A stretch of 20,718 nucleotides of DNA from Candidatus Saccharibacteria bacterium UBA669. GTDB lineage: Bacteria; Patescibacteriota; Saccharimonadia; Saccharimonadales; Saccharimonadaceae. Below are positions 6,025 through 13,588 of the stretch, piece after piece. The notes below the pieces were generated by a model that saw only the letters and a program-made list of their open reading frames with translations, ran no database searches and was not told where the DNA came from. The stretch spans positions 1 to 20,718 of the forward strand of contig DBNP01000054.1 in assembly GCA_002299795.1 (NCBI GenBank), written 5' to 3'. Each line of letters begins with the position of its first letter. Within the stretch, counting starts at the first letter, position 1. Position numbers and translations under genes: made by a program.

Positions 6025-6404
6025 TGACAACAAACCTTATCCCACGCTGGATATATGGCTATGCACTGTTTTTGACGGTGCTGAGTTTTGGTATGGCGTA
6101 TGTGGGCTACTTACAACCAAGCATTGCATTTGGTGAGGCTAGTACCCCAGATGCAGAGACGGCGTTTTATGCCGCTCGCAACCTCGCTATTGGCGTCATG
6201 TTCGCAGTGGCACTGTACAAAAAATCAGTACCAATGCTTGGACTACTATTTGTTGGGAGATTTGTTGTGGAGCTCGCTGACCTTGGCGCAACGCTTGTAT
6301 ATAACTTAGTTGCCATGCATCCACTCGCAGTTATCGTCACGTGGTTGGTTGTATTCTTGCTGCCAGAGGCACTGGCGATAAAATACTTGTTCGGTAAGAA
6401 ATAG
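6024..6404 (+). CDS. Membrane protein with four predicted segments
   Basis: From ATG 6024 the protein has 126 aa with about four hydrophobic helices: near 8-28, 48-66 (LAIGVMFAVALYKK), 68-95 and 100-120. YAARNLAIGVMFAVAL resembles the second helix of several uncharacterised four-helix families (the DUF4267 type is one possibility), but I cannot assign it. AGGAGG (6012-6017) is 6 nt before this ATG, and the start overlaps the previous stop as TGATG. An ATG at 6021 is also possible with tighter spacing. The protein ends just before repeat copy 3 and is the last gene of block B. Confidence 0.7.
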   Translation: MTTNLIPRWIYGYALFLTVLSFGMAYVGYLQPSIAFGEASTPDAETAFYAARNLAIGVMFAVALYKKSVPMLGLLFVGRFVVELADLGATLVYNLVAMHPLAVIVTWLVVFLLPEALAIKYLFGKK

Positions 6405-6417
6405 CAAGCCGTCCAGA

Positions 6418-6455
6418 CGTGGCTAGTTTCGGGTGAAGCCATATGAGTAGCCACG
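6418..6455. repeat. Perfect 8-bp inverted repeat at the edge of repeat copy 3
   Basis: CGTGGCTA (6418-6425) and TAGCCACG (6448-6455) are exact inverted copies 22 nt apart. The right arm encodes RGY on the minus strand within the repeated start; the left arm lies outside the repeat. It is absent from copies 1 and 2. No T run follows on either side, so a terminator is unlikely. Confidence 0.45.
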
Positions 6456-6479
6456 CTTGCCGCGGTCTGTCGATGGCAT
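6423..6479 (-). pseudogene. Truncated 5' end related to the left-edge gene, 18 codons
   Basis: Behind repeat copy 3 the minus strand reads MPSTDRGKRGYSYGFTRN and stops. The first 12 residues match the other two copies, and homology ends right after the Ser codon, giving a clean edge. The frame stop lies 19 nt beyond the 3' end of the block B membrane protein. It may be a displaced 5' end left by insertion, or a short peptide. Confidence 0.5.
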
Positions 6480-6569
6480 AGCCTGTTTTAGCTCGAAAGG
6501 TAATAGGGTTAAAAATTTTGTTTGCCGATAGATAAGCCCATAGCTGTCTATTATATAACAGAGGTAATA
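6445..6569 (-). repeat. Promoter-leader repeat, copy 3 of 3
   Basis: This copy has the same order as the other two on the minus strand: TATAAT (6555-6550) with TG upstream, predicted start near 6543, a leader of about 64 nt, and ATG at 6479. Its outer end (6554-6569) is identical to 145-160. In the leader the GGCAA/TTGCC pairing of copy 2 is spoiled by one C-A in the minus-strand RNA, so the hairpin is not conserved. This copy separates block B from the pilus region. Confidence 0.75.
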
Positions 6570-6689
6570 TAATTAAAATCAGCTAGGATGATGAGATACG
6601 CTTCGATTGCCAGTGGCAGGTGAGCGGTGCTCGCTGGGGGTAATGGGTAGTAGTATGCTTGATAGTGTCAGTGCGATATAATGCGTAGC
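6570..6689 (+). promoter_or_regulatory. Intergenic stretch with a leaderless -10 box
   Basis: Between repeat copy 3 and the first surface-protein gene there is no gene. TATAAT at 6677-6682 ends 7 nt before ATG 6690. An upstream ATG at 6681 overlaps this box and is therefore rejected as the start. A TTGATA (6659-6664) is present but only 12 nt from the -10, too close to act as a normal -35. Confidence 0.55.
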
Positions 6690-8879
6690 ATGATACAGGT
6701 GGATGGCTGGGCGAAGCGGGTGATGGCCGGACTGGTGCTACTATGTGGCGCTACGCTGCTCGCTGTGCCGCATGTTATGGCAATCTCGAACTCAGGGCCC
6801 GACTCCGCGGAGTTTGGTGGTGCTAATGTGTCGTATTATCTTGCCGACACGGCTGACGTGACCGGCGCTACTAGCACAGGCATCCCGATCTATGTCGACA
6901 GCGCGCCAACCGGTAATATACCGGTAAACTTTTGGTGTGATGATCGACCGCGTGGAGTACAAGTGACGACAGCTGTCGCAGGCGCCTCGTCACCGTGGGT
7001 AATGTGCGCCAGTCGGTCGGGGGCAGTATCGGGCACATTTTGGGTGCCACCGGGGCAATTTAGTTACAATGCTGACAGTAAAAAACACAAAGCAATGATT
7101 CGTCTGTCACTTGTGAGCGACAGTGAGCGCCGTGGATTTCGGCTCAGCTTACCCCGGGGTGGCTATATTGGCTACTCAAGTGCTGATAACAGTGAGCGAT
7201 TCGCCATACTGAATCAAGATCGCTGTGGGCAGGCAAATGATGATGGCTGCGGCAAGTACTTCACCTACACACTGCCATTTGCTGCGCCGTGTTCTACGGC
7301 AAGTGGCCAGGCCCAGATTATTGTGTATGACCCTGATAATGATGCGAGCGGTGAGACAAATGACGCGCAATATGATAGGAAAATGACTGCCTATGTGCAG
7401 GATATTGACACTGGTAGTATCCAGACGCTAGACATTTCAGCATCTGGCAATAATGTGACCGATACGCTGACGCTTGACCATGTCAAAGGCCATCGCTATC
7501 ACTTTGTGCTTAAGGATGTGTATACCAACAATGTTATTCAGTTTAAGCTGCCATTTGATAGCATCAATGCAGCAAATCGTTGTGGCATTAATAATCTACT
7601 GCCGAGTACAAAAGTACAGGGAGCTCAGGTGGCAACCCTCAACATCGGTGAGGCGACAGTGCCTACGCAGCTAATACACAATGCGGCTGAGCGAGCGGAC
7701 TATTCATCACGCTATGCGGCCTATCAATTTGTCATACCACGCGGTAAGAGCGTTGATCTTGCCACGATTTTTAATCAGACGGCAGGTGGCTACAAGTTTG
7801 CGCTCGCCAACTACGCAGATGCGGGCGAGGCCTGTACTGACTGGTTGCGCACACTGCCGGGTGCTGTGGGCAACGTAGTATGCCAGGCGCGCACATCGAA
7901 CGGCTCACAGGCGTTTGCGGCCGGGGACACGTCGATTAATGATGGCGTAGCAATTCGTGCCAATAACTATGCGCTTGGGGATACAGTGTGTCGGATGGTG
8001 GCGGTGCGCTCTTTTGACTATCCAAATATGGATACGACATGGCGGCGCGTATCGTATCCGGCATGTGTGAAGATTGCTAAAAAACCACTTGTCACGATAT
8101 GGGGGAATGACCTGCGCACGGGAAGCGCATACGCGACGATGCACAACGCAAATGCGGGTGCGAGCGGGGCAGTACTGACTTCTTCGACAGGTACGGTTGG
8201 CTCATGGGTTGAGTACGGGATTATCGCGCCAGGCAGTGTTGGTGCGCTCGCATCGGGCTCGGGGCTCAATCGGCTGGGTGCTTCGAGTAGCCAGCTCGAG
8301 TGGAGTAAACTGACGCTTGCGAACACTGGCCCAGAGATGGGAAAGTATGGAGTGGCCACAACGGTGGGTAGCTTACCGGATCTGCCACGATATTTTACAG
8401 ATTTACACTCTGGCAGTATGACGAGGCTGAGCGGTGATCATACGTTTCATACTTTCGCGGCTGGCGTGTACTATGTAGATGGTAATGTGACGATTGGTCA
8501 GAATATTCGCATTCCCAATGCCACGCTTGGTAATGCGTCGGAGATCTCTCAAATGGTAATCATGGCTGCGGGGAATATCTCTATTGCGGAAAACGTGAGC
8601 CAAGTCGACGCATGGCTTGTTGCGCCACAGCACTTTGTCAACACCTGTGCAGGCCACGTATCAGATAGCCTGACGACACGTGACTGCGATAGGCAATTGG
8701 TAGTAAATGGGCCGATCGTCGCTAAGCAGTTATTACTACGACGTACCGCAGGGGATAGTATGACCCCAGCTGAAACGATTAATCTCCGGAGTGACGCCTA
8801 TGTGTGGGCGCGTCAATTATCTGAACGTAGCGGCAGCTGGGTCACGAGGACAGTTACCGAACTTCCTCCCCGCTATTAG
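6690..8879 (+). CDS. Large secreted or surface protein, candidate pilus-tip adhesin (paralogue 1)
   Basis: From ATG 6690 the protein has 729 aa. A signal sequence (about 1-31, hydrophobic MAGLVLLCGATLLAV, cleavage after HVMA) targets it outside. Residues 33-330 are unique and rich in Cys, Gly and Thr; DPDNDASGETND (about 214-225) matches an EF-hand-like calcium loop with acidic or oxygen ligands at 1, 3, 5, 7, 9 and 12. From about 345 to the end it matches the 773-aa protein downstream: PLVTIWGNDLR (about 465), ASGSGLN, then a run like a right-handed beta-helix (VYYVDGNVTIGQNIRI, QMVIMAAGNISIAENV, DAWLVAP) and the ending TELPPRY. No sortase motif or C-terminal membrane helix is seen. The function is unknown; the neighbourhood suggests a PilY1-like tip or host-adhesion role, but no sequence similarity to PilY1 is claimed. 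Confidence 0.7.
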   Translation: MIQVDGWAKRVMAGLVLLCGATLLAVPHVMAISNSGPDSAEFGGANVSYYLADTADVTGATSTGIPIYVDSAPTGNIPVNFWCDDRPRGVQVTTAVAGASSPWVMCASRSGAVSGTFWVPPGQFSYNADSKKHKAMIRLSLVSDSERRGFRLSLPRGGYIGYSSADNSERFAILNQDRCGQANDDGCGKYFTYTLPFAAPCSTASGQAQIIVYDPDNDASGETNDAQYDRKMTAYVQDIDTGSIQTLDISASGNNVTDTLTLDHVKGHRYHFVLKDVYTNNVIQFKLPFDSINAANRCGINNLLPSTKVQGAQVATLNIGEATVPTQLIHNAAERADYSSRYAAYQFVIPRGKSVDLATIFNQTAGGYKFALANYADAGEACTDWLRTLPGAVGNVVCQARTSNGSQAFAAGDTSINDGVAIRANNYALGDTVCRMVAVRSFDYPNMDTTWRRVSYPACVKIAKKPLVTIWGNDLRTGSAYATMHNANAGASGAVLTSSTGTVGSWVEYGIIAPGSVGALASGSGLNRLGASSSQLEWSKLTLANTGPEMGKYGVATTVGSLPDLPRYFTDLHSGSMTRLSGDHTFHTFAAGVYYVDGNVTIGQNIRIPNATLGNASEISQMVIMAAGNISIAENVSQVDAWLVAPQHFVNTCAGHVSDSLTTRDCDRQLVVNGPIVAKQLLLRRTAGDSMTPAETINLRSDAYVWARQLSERSGSWVTRTVTELPPRY

Positions 8880-8901
8880 AGTAGCGCAATAAGTAGTCGA
8901 C

Positions 8902-8945
8902 TGGTATAATACCGAGTAGATAACCACAAGAGTTTTAAGAGAGGG
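8902..8945 (+). promoter_or_regulatory. Extended -10 promoter and ribosome site before the 161-aa gene
   Basis: TGG-TATAAT (8902-8910) is an extended -10 box, with transcription expected near 8917. The leader is about 35 nt and contains GAGAGGG (8939-8945) 6 nt before ATG 8952, so this transcript, unlike its neighbours, is led. Confidence 0.6.
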
Positions 8946-8951
8946 TCAGCG

Positions 8952-9437
8952 ATGTCATATAAAAAGTCAGCAGGATTTAGTAAAGCAAATGTTGTCGTAC
9001 TGTTACTGGTTGGCTTGTTGGTTGCGGCAGCGGCGGGAGCATACTTTCTGGGCTATGTATATGCCGGTGTCAAGGTACCCTCACAACGTGCCCAGCTCGT
9101 CTCAAATGTTTGCGATCAGCGGATTGTTGACACCTACAACAGTGCTTTTAATGATATCGCCACGCAACCCGCCAAGCTTGCTGATCTTGAAAAGACCATC
9201 ACAAGCCGGGGTGACTACGACAAAGATTCAACCTGTGTGTATATTCTTGCGCAGAAAAGTTTGAGTAGCGGTAACACGATTGCCGCGGGCAAGTTCTTGT
9301 CTCTCCTGAAGGCAAATGTGGCCCGCGGTGCATATGTGAATAGTAATCTTCGCGGTGTTGCGAGCGTTGAACAGCTTGAGATATCAATTACCGTATACCA
9401 GGCGGGTAGTGTGAATACACCCCAGGGTGAGGGATAG
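8952..9437 (+). CDS. Membrane-anchored protein with a prepilin-like start lacking Glu5
   Basis: This 161-aa protein begins MSYKKSAG-FSKANVVVLLLVGLLVAA, a short basic leader, Gly8, Phe9, and then one hydrophobic helix (about 14-37). This resembles a type IV prepilin site, but the fifth residue after the possible cut is Asn instead of Glu. The outside part (38-161) is mostly helical with two Cys (C54 and C79 by my count) and a TPR-like stretch, YILAQKSLSSGNTIAAGKFLSLLK. It lies between the two large paralogues and 5 nt before the second, so it probably works with them, either as an anchor or as a minor pilin that starts or caps the fibre, as GspK (also without Glu5) does in type II secretion. 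A plain signal anchor is the simplest alternative. Confidence 0.6.
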   Translation: MSYKKSAGFSKANVVVLLLVGLLVAAAAGAYFLGYVYAGVKVPSQRAQLVSNVCDQRIVDTYNSAFNDIATQPAKLADLEKTITSRGDYDKDSTCVYILAQKSLSSGNTIAAGKFLSLLKANVARGAYVNSNLRGVASVEQLEISITVYQAGSVNTPQGEG

Positions 9438-9442
9438 GAAGA

Positions 9443-11764
9443 ATGAATAAGCATCGGCTGTTTATTGCGGCCCTAGTGATGCTCGGCATTGTCGTGTGTG
9501 CGGCCGTGCCGTCTTTGCCGGCATATGCCGATAATCGCTCACCCTCTAATACAGCCGAGCAAAATGCGTATAATTTGTGTTACTGGGGTACCGGTACGAA
9601 ATATGGTGCGCGTGGGGCAATATGGTTCACTAACAGCGGCAGCTACTATAACGATTCGGTCAATGTGTCGAGTGATGCGCAGTCTGTCTCTGTCGCGATT
9701 CGTGGGTCAGTGTACGGCTGTAAGTACGGTAGCCCGGGTGATATTTATGCAACGAACGTCGCACCGAATGCACCGAATGCCGCGCTGCTTTCGGGGCTTA
9801 GTAGCACCACCCTTTATAGGGGTGCACTACCGAAGCCGGCCGCAACAAACTGGACGTCACAGGGCGGAGAGATCTCGGCCACCCTCGATATCAGTTCGAT
9901 CCCATTGAATAACACCCCAAGCCCAGTTACGACCACACTCCAGGTCGGACTCTATCGGTGTTTTTATCAGAATGGCATACAGGGAGCCTGCTATGACGAG
10001 ACGATCAATGTGTATGTCACACGCGCTGGCAAGGCAAATACCTGGACGTCATCGGCAAGCTCTGTAGTTAAAGCAACTCGTACCGATGGCACCAGCGCGA
10101 GTGGTACGTCAATTGATGCGTTTCCGGGTGATAAATTGGACTGGAGTCACGGTATCACTATCAGCAACTTTACTTCTGGCGCGCCCGCCCAAAACATGTG
10201 GGATAGTGTACAGCGTACCAATGGATGGGGAGGGACCACTGGTGTTGATCAGCCCAAGCCGTTCAGCGGCAATACGTCATGGAGTGTCGCTGATCCGTTT
10301 GGAATTTACACGGTAACAGCGTCGGACATTGGCAAGCGACTATGTAAACGGTTGCTTTGGCAGCCTGCATCATATAACGACGGCTCTCTCCATGCCACCA
10401 GTGAAGCATGTGTACAGATACGCTCTGACTATAATTACGAGCCCTATGCGAGCTTCACAGACGGCAGTAAGCGCACGACGGCATCGATTGGAGATACGAT
10501 TGATACTACCAGCACGATCTACCGAAATGGTAATAGTCCCGAAACGGCCACCGAATGGGGTGTCTACGAATTCGTTGTACGCAAAAATGATATATTGCCA
10601 AACTTTACCTCACAGTTCAATCGGGTGGGGTCGCATGGCAATTATGCGCAGGTGAGCTATGGCGACACGCAGACTGCATGTAGCTGGCTGTCCACTGCGT
10701 ATGCACAGGTTAAATCAGCCGATTGCGCTGTAGCCAAACTATTAGACGGCAGCAATGCAACAGGTACAGATATGATACTGCTCGACAAAACGATCTCAAC
10801 CAGGCCGATCGATACATCAAGTCGTTCGATCGGTGATAAGATATGTCGCGTGGTTGCCGTGCGTCACTACGATTATGCAACAAGCGCACTGGCCAATACA
10901 ATGCGTCGTCTCTCAGACCCGGTATGTGTGTTGATTGGCCAAAAGCCACTGGTTCAGGTATGGGGTAATGACCTTCGAGCTGGTTCTGGCACGCTGCCCA
11001 GTGACGGGGTACTCTCCGCTATCAGCTCGGGCATTCTGTCAATCAACGCGGGTGGTACATTGAAAACATACGGGTCTTGGGGAGAGTATTCTGTGTTTGC
11101 GCCGCATGATGTTCTTGGTATCGCATCAGGGTCGGGGCTCAATACGGCCGGTGCGGTGGCCGCTCCCACGACGTGGAGCAAGCTAACCTTTTCCAACAAT
11201 AGTGCGGCACTTGGCCATTTCGGGTCTGCTGTACAAATGGGCACTATTCCAAATATTAAGGCGTATTTCACAGCGTACGGAGTCCCGAACGGCGTGACTC
11301 GTGCTGACGTGAGCAATGTTACGCTGACCTCTTCTGACTACATCCCGAACCATGTTGTGTATGCAACCGGCACGGTGACGATCAACTCTTCACTAAATGC
11401 ACCGAATAACGACATTCTCACTGGTGCTGCAGGTGTGGGCCAAATGGTGATTATTGCAAATAACATTCGAATTTCAGAAAGTGTAAAAAATATTGATGCG
11501 TGGTTGATTGCACCCGGCGGTATTATCGATACTTGCTACGAGCATAGCGGAAATCTGACAGTTAATGACTGCAAGGACGATCTTCGTGTTACGGGACCTG
11601 TTGTAGCGAGCCAGCTGTTCATGAAACGAACCTCTGGTACTGCTGGTGCACCGGCCGAAGTGTTTGATCTACGAAGTGATAGCTATATATGGGCGCACCG
11701 TATCTCTGTCGCCAACGGTAGCTGGAAGACCAAGAGCATTACTGAGCTGCCCCCCCGCTATTAA
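9443..11764 (+). CDS. Large secreted or surface protein, candidate pilus-tip adhesin (paralogue 2)
   Basis: This 773-aa protein has a clear signal peptide (MNKHRLFIAALVMLGIVV, cleavage after AYA at about 29). Residues 30-370 are unique, with several beta-rich, Ig-like looking segments and Cys pairs (YGCKYG, YRCFYQNGIQGACYD). From about 375 onwards it matches paralogue 1: VVAVRHYDY and DPVCVLIGQKPLVQVWGNDLR (about 500), ASGSGLN, a beta-helix-like part (about 639-740) and an identical last heptapeptide TELPPRY. The different N-termini and common C-terminus suggest a shared anchoring or assembly module with different binding heads (inference). GAGGG (9429-9433) lies 9 nt before the ATG, and the gene follows the 161-aa gene by 5 nt, so they share a transcript. 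Confidence 0.7.
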   Translation: MNKHRLFIAALVMLGIVVCAAVPSLPAYADNRSPSNTAEQNAYNLCYWGTGTKYGARGAIWFTNSGSYYNDSVNVSSDAQSVSVAIRGSVYGCKYGSPGDIYATNVAPNAPNAALLSGLSSTTLYRGALPKPAATNWTSQGGEISATLDISSIPLNNTPSPVTTTLQVGLYRCFYQNGIQGACYDETINVYVTRAGKANTWTSSASSVVKATRTDGTSASGTSIDAFPGDKLDWSHGITISNFTSGAPAQNMWDSVQRTNGWGGTTGVDQPKPFSGNTSWSVADPFGIYTVTASDIGKRLCKRLLWQPASYNDGSLHATSEACVQIRSDYNYEPYASFTDGSKRTTASIGDTIDTTSTIYRNGNSPETATEWGVYEFVVRKNDILPNFTSQFNRVGSHGNYAQVSYGDTQTACSWLSTAYAQVKSADCAVAKLLDGSNATGTDMILLDKTISTRPIDTSSRSIGDKICRVVAVRHYDYATSALANTMRRLSDPVCVLIGQKPLVQVWGNDLRAGSGTLPSDGVLSAISSGILSINAGGTLKTYGSWGEYSVFAPHDVLGIASGSGLNTAGAVAAPTTWSKLTFSNNSAALGHFGSAVQMGTIPNIKAYFTAYGVPNGVTRADVSNVTLTSSDYIPNHVVYATGTVTINSSLNAPNNDILTGAAGVGQMVIIANNIRISESVKNIDAWLIAPGGIIDTCYEHSGNLTVNDCKDDLRVTGPVVASQLFMKRTSGTAGAPAEVFDLRSDSYIWAHRISVANGSWKTKSITELPPRY

Positions 11765-11778
11765 ACTGCTGAAAACAC

Positions 11779-11818
11779 TTGCCAATGTGCGTACCGCTTA
11801 TGTATACTTAAGAGCAGT
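11779..11818 (+). promoter_or_regulatory. Promoter of the pilM operon
   Basis: TTGCCA (11779-11784), 18 nt, TATACT (11803-11808) is a fair sigma-70 match. The start would fall near 11815, leaving only about 4 nt before ATG 11819 and no ribosome site. The genes from pilM to pilC are close or overlapping, so this is probably the main promoter for all of them. Confidence 0.6.
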
Positions 11819-12865
11819 ATGAGTATGTTGAAGGGGATGGGCGATTTCTTTGCACTGGACATTGGCACCAATGCAATTCGTGTAGTGCAACTCAAGAAGG
11901 CCGGAAGTGGCTGGGTGCTTGACCATTACGGCTATGCGCCGGTTGACAGCAAATTGACCAGTAGTGACTCCGAAGAGGCTCGTCGGAAAGTTTCGGAAGT
12001 GATTATGACAGCTGTTGGACAGAGTGGCATCAAGACCAAAAATGTCGTAATCGGCTTGCCATCGAGCAAGACGTTTACAACGATCATCGATGTGCCAATG
12101 TCGAGTGAGTCAGAGCTACGGTCAACTATGAAGTACCAGATTGATCAATACATCCCGATGGCGGTAGATGAAGCAAAAGTCGACTGGGCACTCCTTGGCG
12201 TATCGCTCCGAGCCCAGAACCAGCAGGAAGTACTACTGTCGAGTGTCGCAAAGGTTTATAGCGAGGAACGACTTGAAATGGTTGAGGCACTTGGACTCAA
12301 TGTTATTGCCGCTGAACCCGACCCCATTGCTATGGTGCGTGCGTTGACAACACCGGGCTCGCAGGGCGCAGTAGTACAGCTCGACATGGGTGAGAACTCA
12401 ACAGATATCGCAATTGTCTATGGTGATGCACCGCGTCTGATTCGCACGATTCCAACGGGTATCAGTTCATTTGTAAAAGCAACCGTATCGAACCTGAACG
12501 TGCAGGACGATCAGGCAAGGCAGTTTATTCTAAAGTTTGGTCTCGCACCAGATAGGCTTGAGGGCCAGGTGTTGCGTGCGCTCGAAACGACATTAGAGAA
12601 CTTTGCTGGTGAGATTATCAAGTCAATCAAGTTCTTTGAAACACGCTACCCCAGTGTAGTTACCGAAGGCGTACTACTTGCTGGTTTTGCTTCGGCCATA
12701 CCTCAGTTTGATAACTATCTTGCCGGCAAAGTAGGCAAGCAGGTGCATGTCGCAAACCCGTGGCAGAGTATCCAGATGACTGAGAGTGATCAGAAGCAGC
12801 TGGGACCTGTCGCAACTGAGTTCGCGACGGTGATTGGACTTGCCAAAAGGGGTATTGGGCAATGA
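11819..12865 (+). CDS. pilM: Type IV pilus assembly protein PilM
   Basis: This 348-aa cytoplasmic protein has the actin-like fold of PilM. The phosphate-binding loop 1 is LDIGTNAIRVVQL (13-25). GLPSSKTFTTIIDVP and MKYQIDQYIPM are the typical PilM elements, VVQLDMGENSTDIAIVY is the second nucleotide-binding loop, and VLLAGFASAIPQFDNYL sits near the end. PilM binds the N-terminal tail of PilN and links the inner platform to the motor ATPases. Length and order are normal for the family. It is the first gene of the core operon and overlaps pilN by 4 nt (ATGA). A second in-frame ATG at 11825 is possible. Confidence 0.95.
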   Translation: MSMLKGMGDFFALDIGTNAIRVVQLKKAGSGWVLDHYGYAPVDSKLTSSDSEEARRKVSEVIMTAVGQSGIKTKNVVIGLPSSKTFTTIIDVPMSSESELRSTMKYQIDQYIPMAVDEAKVDWALLGVSLRAQNQQEVLLSSVAKVYSEERLEMVEALGLNVIAAEPDPIAMVRALTTPGSQGAVVQLDMGENSTDIAIVYGDAPRLIRTIPTGISSFVKATVSNLNVQDDQARQFILKFGLAPDRLEGQVLRALETTLENFAGEIIKSIKFFETRYPSVVTEGVLLAGFASAIPQFDNYLAGKVGKQVHVANPWQSIQMTESDQKQLGPVATEFATVIGLAKRGIGQ

Positions 12866-13587
12866 TCGAGATCAACCTCATCCCTGACGTAAAACAGGAA
12901 TTTATTCGTGCCCAAAAGATGCGAGCAACCGCCATTACACTGTCAATCGTGGTGGGCATTATTGCCGGTGGAGTAGTCGCGTTATTGGCGGCTTTCCTAG
13001 GGGGTCAGGCCATTACCGAGTCGGTGATGCGAGATAATATCAAAAAAGACTTCACGACATTTAGCTCAATCGAAAACATAGACAATGTTCTCACTATCCA
13101 GAACCAGCTATCGCAGATTTCTGACATCCACCAGAAGAAATCGGTAGATTCACGTATTTTTGATGTTTTGGTGGCGATCAACCCCGTGGCGCCGAACAAT
13201 ATCAAAATATCGAATGTTCGACTTAATCCAAGTGAAAACAGCCTCACGATTGAGGGTTCTGCGGCTAGTGGCTACCCAGCGACTGAAACATTTCGTAAAA
13301 CGATTCTTAACACAAAGCTTGAGAGTGGTGAGGGTGATTCACTGACGACAACTTCACTTACTGACAATGTGGTTATGGGTGAGACAAGCTATGGTGAAGG
13401 AGCGAACGGCGGGAAAGTACTACGCTTCTCGCTCTCGTTTACGTTCCCCAAGGGGTTGTTTGACAACACGTTGAAGTCGATCAAGGTCATTACGCCAACA
13501 GATAAGATCGATGTCACCGACTCGCGCACGCGAGTACCAGACTCACTATTCAGCCAACAGGCCAAAGATATTACGGAGGGCAACTAG
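12862..13587 (+). CDS. pilN: Type IV pilus assembly protein PilN
   Basis: This 241-aa protein starts MIEINLIPD; the INLIP motif is the short cytoplasmic tail by which PilN docks onto PilM. One membrane helix follows (about 22-46), then a coiled-coil-like part (NVLTIQNQLSQISDIHQKK) and a ferredoxin-like outer domain (NIKISNVRLNPSENSLTIEGSA). It pairs with PilO. The ATG overlaps the pilM stop. The C-terminal tail after about 200 is longer than in common PilN proteins of around 200 aa. Confidence 0.9.
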   Translation: MIEINLIPDVKQEFIRAQKMRATAITLSIVVGIIAGGVVALLAAFLGGQAITESVMRDNIKKDFTTFSSIENIDNVLTIQNQLSQISDIHQKKSVDSRIFDVLVAINPVAPNNIKISNVRLNPSENSLTIEGSAASGYPATETFRKTILNTKLESGEGDSLTTTSLTDNVVMGETSYGEGANGGKVLRFSLSFTFPKGLFDNTLKSIKVITPTDKIDVTDSRTRVPDSLFSQQAKDITEGN

Positions 13588-13588
13588 G

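Noticed and set aside
6690..11764. Naming the two large proteins PilY1
   Set aside because: No PilY1 beta-propeller pattern is recognisable; only position, secretion signal and a possible calcium loop are alike.
13511..13588. Upstream extension of PilO
   Set aside because: It lies inside pilN and has no ribosome site, whereas ATG 13589 has GGAGGG at 8 nt.
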